Shown in pieces: positions 42,873 to 50,753 of a DNA stretch of 64,000 nt. The stretch lies in assembly GCA_023398815.1 (NCBI GenBank), contig JAEWRW010000010.1, forward strand, positions 1 to 64,000, in the 5' to 3' direction. This stretch comes from Bacillota bacterium (GTDB taxonomy: Bacteria; Bacillota; Clostridia; Christensenellales; UMGS416). The notes beneath the pieces were generated by a model. That model was not told where the DNA came from, did not search any database, and saw only the letters and a program-made list of their open reading frames with translations. Position 1 is the first letter of the stretch, and every line of letters starts with the position of its first letter. The translations under genes and the position numbers were made by a program.

Positions 42873-44552
42873 ATGAAACCGCTTTCTCTGTCGGTCATTG
42901 TGCCGATTTATAACGTAGAGCCTTACCTGCAAGAATGCCTTGACAGCTTGCTGGCCCAAACCGCTGAAGATGTGGAATATCTGCTCATCAACGACGGTTC
43001 CAGTGATGCCTCCGGCCCCATGGCCGAGGCCTTCGCCCAGGCGCATCCCGAGCAATTTCGGTATTTTGAGAAGGAAAACGGAGGCCTGAGCGATGCGCGC
43101 AACTTTGGGTTGGAGCGTGTCCGGGGCGAATACGTGGGCTTTGTGGACAGCGACGACTTCCTGCATCCCTCCATGTTTGAGCTGATGCTCAATAAGGGAC
43201 GGGAGAACGACGCTGACGTCGTGGTCTGCCGCATCAACATCGTGGCGGGTAAGAAGACGCGCCGCATGGTGTTCTCCCACCTGGGGTCCTTTGGCCACAG
43301 TGTGGCGGAGGATCCCCGCGTGCTGCTGGCCAGCCGCTCCTACGCCTGCAACAAGATCTTCCGCACGGCAATCTTCCGCGACAACGACATCCGTTTCCCG
43401 GTGGGCAAGGCCTATGAGGATTCGGCGATCATCTACAACACGCTTTATTACGCCAACCGCATCGATTTTGTCAATAGCCCGCTCTACAACTACCGGTTCC
43501 TGAGGCAGGGGTCCATCACTGCCGCGGTGGATGAGCGTATGTTTGACATCTTCCACTCCTGCGATTGCATCGTGGAGTTTTACCGCAGCAAGGATATTGA
43601 GTCCCCCCGTCTGCCACAGGTCATCGAGACGCTGTGCCGCAACCACATCCTGTACCGCTTCAACACCATGCTGCAGGGGGAGTACAGCCTGGAGTACATG
43701 CGGTTTTTCATGCGGGCCCACCAGTACCTGGACACCAACTTTCCCGGCTGGCGCAGGCGTTACAAACCGAAGTTGAAGAGGAGCGTCATGAACTTCGTGC
43801 GCAAATGGCCCTGGGCATTGTGGCTGTACCTGCACATTCCGGCGGGGGTGCGCCACAGGTATCACCGGTACAAGACCCAACGCAAGAACCTGGCTAAAAA
43901 GAGGCAGAAGACCCGGCAGGCTGAGGCGGTCAAGCGGGCGAAGAGCCAAGCTCTGCGCCGGGTTGGGTATTCTCTCTTTGAGCGGGTAGGCCAGGCCTTT
44001 GGTCCCTTGGGGTTGACATACTTCGCAGACTTCGGCACGTTGCTCGGCTTCATCCGCGAAGGTGGCTTTATGAGCCACGATCTCGACCTGGATATTGGCG
44101 TCATCGCCAACGACACGCCCATTGAAACCATCCGCGAGGCGCTGGACCAGGCCGGGTTCCACCTGTGGCGCAGCTACCTCTACGACGGCATGCCGGTGGA
44201 GGATTCGTTCTACTTCGTCACCGACGACAACGTCCGGCTGAAGTTTGACGTCAACTATTACCAGGTGACGGAGGAGCATAGCAAGGTCTGGCTCTTTTAC
44301 TGGGTGCGCGGCTACCAGTACGCCACCAAGTACGAGCGGCACATCGTGGAGATGACCTACTCGCCCATTCAGGGCACCACCACCCTGCGCCTGAAGGGCC
44401 ACGACATTCCCATCCCGGTAAACGCGCGCACGCTGCTGGAAGAGAAGTATGGCCCCGGCTGGCGCAAGAAGGACAAGAACTGGATTTACTGGGAGTCGCC
44501 GGCGGCCACCAAGCTCAATCGCATTGGCATCTTTGAGGAATACAAGGTGTAA
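42873..44552 (+). CDS. Family 2 glycosyltransferase fused to a LicD-like domain
   Basis: 559 residues. The N-terminal GT-A domain starts LSVIVPIYNVEPYLQECLDSL, has LLINDGSSDASG for nucleotide-sugar binding and VDSDDFL as the DxD metal motif. A basic helical linker (about 290-375, many Lys/Arg) follows. The C-terminal part resembles LicD: FADFGTLLGFIREGGFMSHDLDLDIGV, with the PWDDD of typical LicD replaced by SHDLDLD, so it belongs to a divergent branch that transfers phospho-substituents to sugars. Together they could add a sugar and then a phosphodiester side group to a surface polymer. AAGGAG lies about 12 nt before the ATG at 42873. Stop is 16 nt before a four-hairpin copy. Confidence 0.85.
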   Translation: MKPLSLSVIVPIYNVEPYLQECLDSLLAQTAEDVEYLLINDGSSDASGPMAEAFAQAHPEQFRYFEKENGGLSDARNFGLERVRGEYVGFVDSDDFLHPSMFELMLNKGRENDADVVVCRINIVAGKKTRRMVFSHLGSFGHSVAEDPRVLLASRSYACNKIFRTAIFRDNDIRFPVGKAYEDSAIIYNTLYYANRIDFVNSPLYNYRFLRQGSITAAVDERMFDIFHSCDCIVEFYRSKDIESPRLPQVIETLCRNHILYRFNTMLQGEYSLEYMRFFMRAHQYLDTNFPGWRRRYKPKLKRSVMNFVRKWPWALWLYLHIPAGVRHRYHRYKTQRKNLAKKRQKTRQAEAVKRAKSQALRRVGYSLFERVGQAFGPLGLTYFADFGTLLGFIREGGFMSHDLDLDIGVIANDTPIETIREALDQAGFHLWRSYLYDGMPVEDSFYFVTDDNVRLKFDVNYYQVTEEHSKVWLFYWVRGYQYATKYERHIVEMTYSPIQGTTTLRLKGHDIPIPVNARTLLEEKYGPGWRKKDKNWIYWESPAATKLNRIGIFEEYKV

Positions 44553-44564
44553 CGATCCGCTTCG

Positions 44565-44850
44565 CTTTCGCGTCCGCCGCTGATGCGGCGGACGCGAGGG
44601 AGATGAACTCGTCAAAACGATACCAAGGCCCGCCACCGCGCATGTCGCTGGCCGCTGGCCTCACCCTGCGGCAGACGATTCGTCAGAATCGTTGGGAGCA
44701 GGGTGAGCATTGCGGAGCAATGCGGTAGGCGGGTTTTCGTCTGTCCGGGTCGTGCTAGGCTCTGTCGGGGACGCCACTGCGGTGGGCAGGGGACGAGTGC
44801 CACGGACGTGCCAAGTGCTGCCGCTGCCGGATGAACCGGCTGGCGGCGGC
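44565..44850 (+). repeat. Four-hairpin 3' element, copy B4 with insertion
   Basis: Hairpin I 44569-44596 (CGCGTCCGCCGC-TGAT-GCGGCGGACGCG; here the usual C-A mismatch is a C-G pair). GGCCCGCCACCGCGCATGTCGC is present, but the right arm of hairpin II is split by a nested hairpin insert of about 75 nt (about 44655-44728, CTCACCCTG / CAGGGTGAG). Hairpin IV 44826-44840 (GCCGG-ATGAA-CCGGC). Confidence 0.8.
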
Positions 44851-44980
44851 CGTGGCGTAACGCTCGCCCCCTGTGTGCCAGGGCAGGGGGGCAAAAGGGG
44901 CGATGTTTCTCAGGTTGTCTGCTTCTGCTGCACCTTTGCGCCGTCGCTTCGGCGTTTATGCCCCTGTAAAACAGCCGAAC
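44851..44980. other. Non-coding gap before glnB
   Basis: No gene seen; holds the downstream end of copy B4 and a CGTCGCTTCGGCG hairpin (about 44942-44954). Confidence 0.4.
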
Positions 44981-45002
44981 GGCGGAGGTCTGTACCTCCG
45001 CC
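44981..45002 (-). terminator. Hairpin after glnB
   Basis: Perfect GGCGGAGGT / ACCTCCGCC stem, 36 nt downstream of the glnB stop on the minus strand; T-rich TGTTTTAC follows 9 nt later. Confidence 0.5.
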
Positions 45003-45037
45003 GCGGCAAAGAAGGAAGGGGACTAGTGTATCAGATG

Positions 45038-45376
45038 TTACAGGGCGCCCGGGCCGCGCTCACCGGTGCGGATGCGGATGGCGTCCTCGACGGTGTAGAC
45101 GAAAATCTTACCGTCGCCAATCTCGCCCAGGCGGGCGGCTTCCACAATGGCGGTAATGACCTTCTCCGCCACCTCGTCGTCCACGACGATCTCGAACTTG
45201 ACCTTGGGCAGGACGTTGATGTCAATCTGCGAGCCGCGGTAGACCTCGGTCAGGCCCTTCTGGCGGCCGCAGCCCATCACTTGGCTGATGGTGATGCCGT
45301 TGATTTCGATTGTATTGAGCGCGTCCTTGACCTCCTCCATGCGGGAGGGACGGATGATTGCTTCGATCTTTTTCAT
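45038..45376 (-). CDS. glnB: Nitrogen regulatory protein P-II
   Basis: 112 residues, the standard length. P-II trimers sense 2-oxoglutarate, ATP/ADP and nitrogen status and plug the ammonium channel. It starts MKKIEAIIRPSRMEEVKDAL; the T-loop QKGLTEVYRGSQIDINVLPK keeps the Tyr that may be modified; the ATP-binding ends are GEIGDGKIFVY and AIRIRTGERG. It lies 18 nt downstream of amtB in the same direction, the usual amtB-glnK pair, so GlnK-type function (direct AmtB control) is likely. GAGGAG lies 11 nt before the ATG. Confidence 0.95.
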   Translation of the reverse strand: MKKIEAIIRPSRMEEVKDALNTIEINGITISQVMGCGRQKGLTEVYRGSQIDINVLPKVKFEIVVDDEVAEKVITAIVEAARLGEIGDGKIFVYTVEDAIRIRTGERGPGAL

Positions 45377-45394
45377 TGCGCAGTCGCTCCTCTC

Positions 45395-46636
45395 TTAATC
45401 CATGCCCTGGAAGGACGGATAGGCCGATTCGCCGTGCTGCGAGCCGTCCAGGCCGTCGGCTTCCTCCCGCGGGGTGACACGCAGCGTGGTGACGAGGCCA
45501 ATGACCTTGGTGATGACGAAGGTAGCCACGACAGCCAGCAGGATTGTCAGGCCGATGCCTTCCAGCTGAACAAGGAGCTGATGGGCATTGCCGAAGAACA
45601 GACCGTCGTTGCCGGCAGCGTTGACCGCCTTGGAGGCAAAGAGGCCGGTGGCGATGCCGCCCCAGATGCCGCCAATGCCGTGGCACCCGAAGACGTCCAG
45701 CGCGTCGTCATAACCGAACTTCCCTTTCACCTTGCTGATGAAGAACCAGCAGATGGGGCTGACCAGCAGGCCAATGACGATGGAGGCCCACACCGGCACG
45801 AAACCGGCGCCGGGGGTAATGGCCACCAGACCGATGACCAGGCCGGTGGCAGCGCCCACGGCGGTGGGCTTGCCCACGGTGATGATGTCAATGAGCATCC
45901 AAGAGACCAGGGCCGCGGCGGCGGCGGTGTTGGTGGTGATGAAGGCGTGGACGGCTAGGCCATTGGCCGCCAGGGCCGAGCCGGAGTTGAACCCGAACCA
46001 GCCGAACCACAAAAGAGCCGCGCCTAAGAGAACGAACGGAACGTTGTGGGGCGTGGTCTTCACCACACCGTGGCCGCGGCGCTTGCCAAGCATGATGGCC
46101 AGCACCAGGGCCGACACGCCCGAGGAGATGTGAACGACGTTGCCGCCCGCGAAGTCGAGGTCGCCGGCCTTAAAGAGGATACCGTCGGCACTCCACACCA
46201 TGTGGGCCAGCGGGTAGTACACGATGAGGGACCACAGGACGACAAACGCCATCAGGGCGGGGAAACGCATACGTTCGGCGATGGAGCCGGTGATGAGTGC
46301 GGGGGTAATGACGGCAAACATCATCTGGAAGATGGCAAAGGTCATCGGGGCGATGCCGCCGCCCTCAGGGGCTTCGACGGACACGCCGTTCATGCCGAAG
46401 AAGTTTAAGCCCCCGAAGAGGCCGGCGATGTCGTTGCCGAAGCTGATGCTGTACCCGATGAGCACCCACAGAACCGACGCCACTCCAATCGTCGCGTAGG
46501 AGGCCATCATCATGTTGAGCACGTTCTTTCTACGAACGAGACCGCCGTAGAAGAAGGCCAAAGCAGGGGTCATAAGCAATACCAGTGCGCTGCAGACCAG
46601 CACATATGCGGTATCGCCGGTGTTGATGGTGGACAT
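45395..46636 (-). CDS. amtB: Ammonium transporter
   Basis: 413 residues, about 11 membrane helices, trimeric channel for ammonium uptake. The twin-His pore is visible in NVVHISSGVSALV and DVFGCHGIGGIWG; the Phe gate region is MMFAVITPALITGSIAERM. It begins MSTINTGDTAYVLVCSALVLLMTPALAFFYGGLVR, the typical family start without a long signal sequence. AAGGAG precedes the ATG at 46636. It is transcribed first, followed by glnB, from a strong promoter about 160 nt upstream with a terminator hairpin in the leader. Confidence 0.95.
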   Translation of the reverse strand: MSTINTGDTAYVLVCSALVLLMTPALAFFYGGLVRRKNVLNMMMASYATIGVASVLWVLIGYSISFGNDIAGLFGGLNFFGMNGVSVEAPEGGGIAPMTFAIFQMMFAVITPALITGSIAERMRFPALMAFVVLWSLIVYYPLAHMVWSADGILFKAGDLDFAGGNVVHISSGVSALVLAIMLGKRRGHGVVKTTPHNVPFVLLGAALLWFGWFGFNSGSALAANGLAVHAFITTNTAAAAALVSWMLIDIITVGKPTAVGAATGLVIGLVAITPGAGFVPVWASIVIGLLVSPICWFFISKVKGKFGYDDALDVFGCHGIGGIWGGIATGLFASKAVNAAGNDGLFFGNAHQLLVQLEGIGLTILLAVVATFVITKVIGLVTTLRVTPREEADGLDGSQHGESAYPSFQGMD

Positions 46637-46699
46637 GGCAATTCTCCTTTTCTCCGTATTCTCCTTTTTATACCAACCGCCCGCGGTCGATACCGGGAA

Positions 46700-46740
46700 A
46701 ATAAAAAATGGCACTCCACCAAAACGGTGGAGCGCCATTG
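46700..46740 (-). terminator. Terminator inside the amtB leader (possible attenuator)
   Basis: Minus strand: AATGGCGCTCCACC pairs with GGTGGAGTGCCATT, followed by TTTTATTTTCCC. It lies between the promoter and amtB, with a second hairpin (AACTCAT / ATGAGTT, about 46762-46778) before it. Confidence 0.8.
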
Positions 46741-46800
46741 CTCACAAACCTGAATGCCGACAACTCATCGTATGAGTTCATCGCGTTATTTATGTGGTTT

Positions 46801-46829
46801 AGTATATGACGGGTTGGCACGACTGTCAA
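46801..46829 (-). promoter_or_regulatory. Promoter of amtB-glnB
   Basis: Minus strand TTGACA (46824-46829), 17-bp spacer, TATACT (46801-46806). Confidence 0.85.
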
Positions 46830-46978
46830 CAGGTTTTTTGCATTTTTCGCGCCTCAATCCTGCAAGAGTGACGCGGGCCCGGGCGGCGCATGCTAACGGC
46901 AGGCACGTGGGCGCGGCAGGGCCATGGGTGTGCTCGGTGTCAACCTGTGTTGGCGTGTTCGCGCACAAAGGAGGAACC

Positions 46979-48043
46979 ATGTTTGATCCATTTCATCCGG
47001 AGCGCTTCCAGGGCAGCCTGGGGCGGCCGGGGTTGTTTGAGGGCTGGTACTTCCGCCTGGCCGACCGCGACGGGCAGGGGCAGTGGGCCGTCATTGTGGG
47101 GGTAGCTACGGGAGCGGGGGAGGAGGTGCCGCGGGGGGCCGCTCCATCACACTGTGAGGAGGGGCCGCCCTATGGTTGGCTCCCCCCAGGACCACAAAGT
47201 GCCCACTGCTTTGTGCAGGTGTTGCCGGGCGATGGCGGCCCAGTGCTGCAGGCGCGCTATCCATTGGGGTGGTTTCAATGGGGCAAGCGGGAGTTTTCGG
47301 TCTCCATCGGCGACCCGGCAGGCGGCAAACCGGTGTTTTCTGGCTCCCGGGGGGGCCTGTGGCTGGATGTGACCCAAGGCGGGCGGTCACTTCGGGCCGA
47401 GGTACGGTTTGTGGACGCGGTGCCCTTCCCGGGCACGCCCCGCTGGCCGGGCATCATGGGCCCTTTCGGCTTTCTGCCGGGGATGGAGTGTTACCACGCC
47501 ATTGTCAGCATTCGGCACGGCCTGGTGGGCACGCTGCGCATGGCCGACGGGTCGGGCAGTGTGACCCACGACCTGACCGGCGGCCTGGGGTACACCGAGA
47601 AGGACTGGGGGCGGTCGTTCCCGCGGGCGTGGGTGTGGCTGCACGCCAACCGCTTTGTCGATGGGGCGACGTTTTTTCTCTCCGCCGCCGATATCCCCTG
47701 GCACGGTCGCACGTTCCCGGGGTTCTTCGCCTTCCTGCACCGGCCCGGCCAGGGGATGACGCTGTTTGCCACCTACGCGCGGGGCAGGCTGGGGGAGCTT
47801 GCCGTGCAGGGCCACAATCTGCAGGGTACGGTCTCCGGCCCTGCAGGAATCCTTTGCTTCCACGCCACTGCCGGCCGTGTGGGCACGCTGGCCGCGCCCC
47901 TGCTGGGCCGCATGGAGCGCACCGTGGAGGAAAGCCCCGACGCACGGGTGTGGGTGCGTCTCACCGCCCCCGATGGTGCGATTGTATACGAGGGCGAGAG
48001 CGACGGCGGGGGCATGGAGGTGAGCGGACGACTTGCGCGCTGA
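46979..48043 (+). CDS. Tocopherol-cyclase-like beta-barrel protein
   Basis: 354 residues, no signal peptide. Features of the tocopherol cyclase-like family: FQGSLGRPGLFEGWYFRLAD at the start, MGPFGFLPGMECYHAIVS in the middle, and GGLGYTEKDWGRSFPRAWVWLHAN, the most conserved family segment. In plants and cyanobacteria the enzyme closes the chromanol ring of vitamin E, but bacterial relatives in anaerobes have no tested function and may bind or isomerise hydrophobic compounds. AAAGGAGGAACC precedes the ATG at 46979. It is divergent from amtB. The stop is 23 nt from copy B5. Confidence 0.8.
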   Translation: MFDPFHPERFQGSLGRPGLFEGWYFRLADRDGQGQWAVIVGVATGAGEEVPRGAAPSHCEEGPPYGWLPPGPQSAHCFVQVLPGDGGPVLQARYPLGWFQWGKREFSVSIGDPAGGKPVFSGSRGGLWLDVTQGGRSLRAEVRFVDAVPFPGTPRWPGIMGPFGFLPGMECYHAIVSIRHGLVGTLRMADGSGSVTHDLTGGLGYTEKDWGRSFPRAWVWLHANRFVDGATFFLSAADIPWHGRTFPGFFAFLHRPGQGMTLFATYARGRLGELAVQGHNLQGTVSGPAGILCFHATAGRVGTLAAPLLGRMERTVEESPDARVWVRLTAPDGAIVYEGESDGGGMEVSGRLAR

Positions 48044-48059
48044 CGCTGCGCCTGCGCTT

Positions 48060-48280
48060 CGCGTGTCGCGGCGACCGCTTTGCGATCGCCGCGAGTGGGA
48101 GGGGCTCGTTACGAGTGACTTTTTGCCGCGCGCCGCGCATGTCGCCGCGCGGCATCTGGCGTTGTTGGTCGTGCTGGGTTTCACGCAGGAAACGCCACTC
48201 ACGTGGAAGGGGTGCGTGCTCCGTTCAGAGTGTTTCGTGCCGCCCGCGGATGAACCGCTTGGGCGGCTGCGGGGGACTGG
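48060..48280 (+). repeat. Four-hairpin 3' element, copy B5
   Basis: Hairpin I 48067-48093 (CGCGGCGACCGC-TTT-GCGATCGCCGCG, C-A mismatch kept). Hairpin II 48124-48154 (TGCCGCGCG / CGCGCGGCA, loop CCGCGCATGTCGC). Hairpin IV 48246-48258 (GCGG-ATGAA-CCGC). Confidence 0.85.
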
Positions 48281-48309
48281 GCACGCAGCAGAAGCTGGAC
48301 ACGCTGTCC

Positions 48310-48592
48310 ATCGGGGCGCGGTCGAGGTTCCCCCGGGTTGCATGGGCGAGCAATCAGGTGGCTTGGCCGAGCAGTGCGCACAGCGCACGATCAGCCCGGC
48401 GCACCCGGTCACTGTAAGCTTGTACGGTTGTGCGCGCCGGGGGGCGCGCACGGAGTGCGACGCTGGTACTCGCGCCGGGGTCAGTGGGTACTCCAGCTGA
48501 CCTTCCGTACGGCGCTTGCGCCACTACGTGGCGAGTGCTTTTTTGCGAAAAGCACTGTAAGCTTGTACGGTTGGGCGCATCGAAGATGCGCC
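48310..48592 (-). repeat. Inverted E and D modules
   Basis: D unit 48415-48592 (starting GGGCGCATC... in minus sense, AAGCTTACAGTGCTTTT hairpin, ending AACCGTACAAGCTTA) followed by the E module to about 48320. In sequence order and orientation it mirrors 42400-42660. Confidence 0.75.
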
Positions 48593-48599
48593 CGATTCC

Positions 48600-48628
48600 T
48601 TGTCAAACACCGCAAAACGCACTACAAT
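48600..48628 (+). promoter_or_regulatory. Promoter of tilS-hpt
   Basis: TTGTCA at 48600-48605, 17-bp spacer, TACAAT at 48623-48628, directly after the inverted D unit. Confidence 0.75.
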
Positions 48629-48660
48629 AAATTGTTGCGACAAAGGGCGGAGGGCCAAAG

Positions 48661-50052
48661 ATGCGGGAGCGGGTGGCGCGCTACTGGCGCGAACAGAGCA
48701 TGGCGGAGCCGGGAGAGGGTGTGCTGGTCGGGGTGTCCGGCGGCATGGACTCGGTGGCCCTGCTGTGGCTGCTGGCGGGCTTGCGTGCGGAGCTTGGCAT
48801 CCGGCTCACAGCGGCGCACTTTCACCACGGCATCCGGGCGGAGGCTGACGGCGACGAGGCATTTGTGCGGGCGCTGTGCGGACGATTGGATGTGCCGCTC
48901 ACCGTGAGCCGGGCCGATGTGCCGGCGCTGGCCGCGGCAGAGAGCTTGTCACTGGAGGTTGCTGCCCGCCAGGCGCGGCATGCGTTCTTCCGCCGGGCGA
49001 TGGCCGAGACCGGCAGCACCCGCTTGGCCCTGGCCCACCACCGTGACGACCAGGCCGAAACGGTGCTGCTGCGACTGCTGCGCGGGGCGGGGGCGGCAGG
49101 CTTGGCTGCCATGGCCCCGGTGGAGGCGAATGGCATCGTGCGGCCCTTCCTCTGCGTAGGGCGGGCGGAGATTGCCGCGTGGTGTGCCGGGCAGGCCCTC
49201 AACTGGCGGGAGGATGCCACCAACGCCGACCAGACCATCCCCCGCAACTGGGTGCGGCACACGCTGCTGCCGCTGCTGGGGCAACACCTGAACCCCGCTG
49301 CCGCCGAGACCCTCTGCCGCACCGCTGATCTGCTGCGCCAGGACGACCGCGCGCTGGAGGACCGGGCCGCCGCCGCGTTGGCGGGGCTTGTGCTGGGGCC
49401 GGCGGAGGCGTCGTTGCCAGTGGTGACACTGGTGGGCGAGGCACCCGCCGTGCGTGGGCGCATGCTGCGCCGCATGGCTGCCGCCGTGGGCCTGACCCAG
49501 GACTTGGGCCAGGAGCGGGTGGCCGCCATGGAGGGCCTGCTGGCCCCCGGCAAGGGGGGCCGCCGGGTGGAGTTGCCTCATGGGGTCGTGGCCCTGCGGG
49601 AGGGTGACCGCCTGACCGTGCTAACGGCCCTGCCCGACACGCGGGACATCCTGCCGGTGCCGCTGCGTTGGCCGGGCGACACCCCGGTGCCGGGCTTTGT
49701 GCTGCGCTGCACGCTGCTGCCCGCCCGCCCCCGCGACCTCACCTCCGGTGCGCCGGAGGCGCTGCTGCTGGATGCCGACCGCCTGCCGGCCGATGCCGTG
49801 GTGCGAAGCCGCCTGCCCGGCGACCGCTTCCACCCCCTGGGGGCGTCCGGCCACCGCAAATGGCAGGATGTGCTGGTCGACCGCGCCGTGCCCCGTCGCC
49901 TGCGGGCCCGCCCGCTCATCGCCGTGGGGGATGAGGTGCTGGCCGCACCGGGCGTGGGCCTATGCGAAGCCCTACGGATTACCCAAACCACAACGCGCGT
50001 ACTGCGCGTCGAATGCATCACCATGGAGGAACCCGATGTACCAAATGACTGA
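48661..50052 (+). CDS. tilS: tRNA(Ile)-lysidine synthase
   Basis: 463 residues. TilS attaches lysine to C34 of tRNA-Ile(CAU) so it reads AUA; it is essential in most bacteria. The PP-loop VGVSGGMDSVALL binds ATP (about residue 22), AAHFHHGIR and LALAHHRDDQAETVLLRLLRG are family motifs, and the C-terminal domain (about 370-440, RSRLPGDRFHPLGASGHRKWQDVLVD) contacts the tRNA. GGGCGGAGGG lies about 8 nt before the ATG. The gene overlaps hpt by 17 bp, the common tilS-hpt arrangement, so the two should be translated together. Confidence 0.93.
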   Translation: MRERVARYWREQSMAEPGEGVLVGVSGGMDSVALLWLLAGLRAELGIRLTAAHFHHGIRAEADGDEAFVRALCGRLDVPLTVSRADVPALAAAESLSLEVAARQARHAFFRRAMAETGSTRLALAHHRDDQAETVLLRLLRGAGAAGLAAMAPVEANGIVRPFLCVGRAEIAAWCAGQALNWREDATNADQTIPRNWVRHTLLPLLGQHLNPAAAETLCRTADLLRQDDRALEDRAAAALAGLVLGPAEASLPVVTLVGEAPAVRGRMLRRMAAAVGLTQDLGQERVAAMEGLLAPGKGGRRVELPHGVVALREGDRLTVLTALPDTRDILPVPLRWPGDTPVPGFVLRCTLLPARPRDLTSGAPEALLLDADRLPADAVVRSRLPGDRFHPLGASGHRKWQDVLVDRAVPRRLRARPLIAVGDEVLAAPGVGLCEALRITQTTTRVLRVECITMEEPDVPND

Positions 50053-50581
50053 CGACCTGAAAGAGACCCTGCTGACCGAGGCTGAAATTGCTGAAAAGGT
50101 GGCCGAGATCGGTGCGCGCCTGTCCCACGATTACGCCCACACCCGGCCCCTGCTGGTCTGTGTGCTCAAAGGCTCGGTGGTGTTCTATGCCGACCTCATC
50201 CGCGCCATGACGATCCCGGTGGATCTGGACTTCATCGCCGTATCGAGCTATGGCCGCGGCACCACCTCCGGTGAGGTGCGCATGATCAAGGATCTCGACG
50301 TGTCCATTGAGGGGCGCGACGTTCTCATTGTGGAGGACATTCTGGATACGGGGCTGACGCTCAAGTACCTGACCGAGATGCTGCGGGCCCGCGGGCCGGC
50401 GTCGCTCAAGCTCTGCACGCTGCTCGATAAGCCCGAGCGTCGCAAGGCCCCCCTTGAGGCCGATTACAGCGGCTTCTCCATCCCCAACGAGTTTGTGGTG
50501 GGCTATGGCCTTGACTATGCCGAGCGCTACCGCAATCTGCCGTTCGTGGGCATCCTCAAGCCCGAGGTATACGCGAAGTAG
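50036..50581 (+). CDS. hpt: Hypoxanthine phosphoribosyltransferase
   Basis: 181 residues. Salvages hypoxanthine (and guanine) to IMP (GMP) with PRPP. The PRPP loop VLIVEDILDTGLTLKYL (about residue 97), the start LTEAEIAEKVAEIGARLSHDY, LVCVLKGSVVFYADLIR, and the C-terminal VGYGLDYAERYRNLPFVGIL are all typical. The ATG at 50036 overlaps tilS and has GGAGGAACCC just upstream. A strong terminator follows at 50603. In related genomes ftsH often comes next; here it does not. Confidence 0.95.
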   Translation: MYQMTDDLKETLLTEAEIAEKVAEIGARLSHDYAHTRPLLVCVLKGSVVFYADLIRAMTIPVDLDFIAVSSYGRGTTSGEVRMIKDLDVSIEGRDVLIVEDILDTGLTLKYLTEMLRARGPASLKLCTLLDKPERRKAPLEADYSGFSIPNEFVVGYGLDYAERYRNLPFVGILKPEVYAK

Positions 50582-50602
50582 GGCATTTGCCTTTGCCAAG
50601 CA

Positions 50603-50630
50603 AGGGGCGTCCGATGGACGCCCCTTTTTG
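50603..50630 (+). terminator. Terminator of tilS-hpt
   Basis: AGGGGCGTCC-GAT-GGACGCCCCT hairpin followed by TTTTTG. A related terminator with sequence around it occurs again at 52619-52646. Confidence 0.9.
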
Positions 50631-50753
50631 TGTGCCGCGCGGCGCGTGGCAGAATTCTGTCGTTTGGTGATTTTATTTAAGCCAGTTCTCTTTTTTTGGG
50701 CGGCATGAGATAATGGAATCGAAATAACTCAATGGATGATACGGGAGAGTGCA

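Noticed and set aside
46750..46790. Definite ANTAR dual-hairpin site in the amtB leader
   Set aside because: The upstream hairpin loop does not fit the six-base loop rule cleanly, so I only mention antitermination as a possibility.
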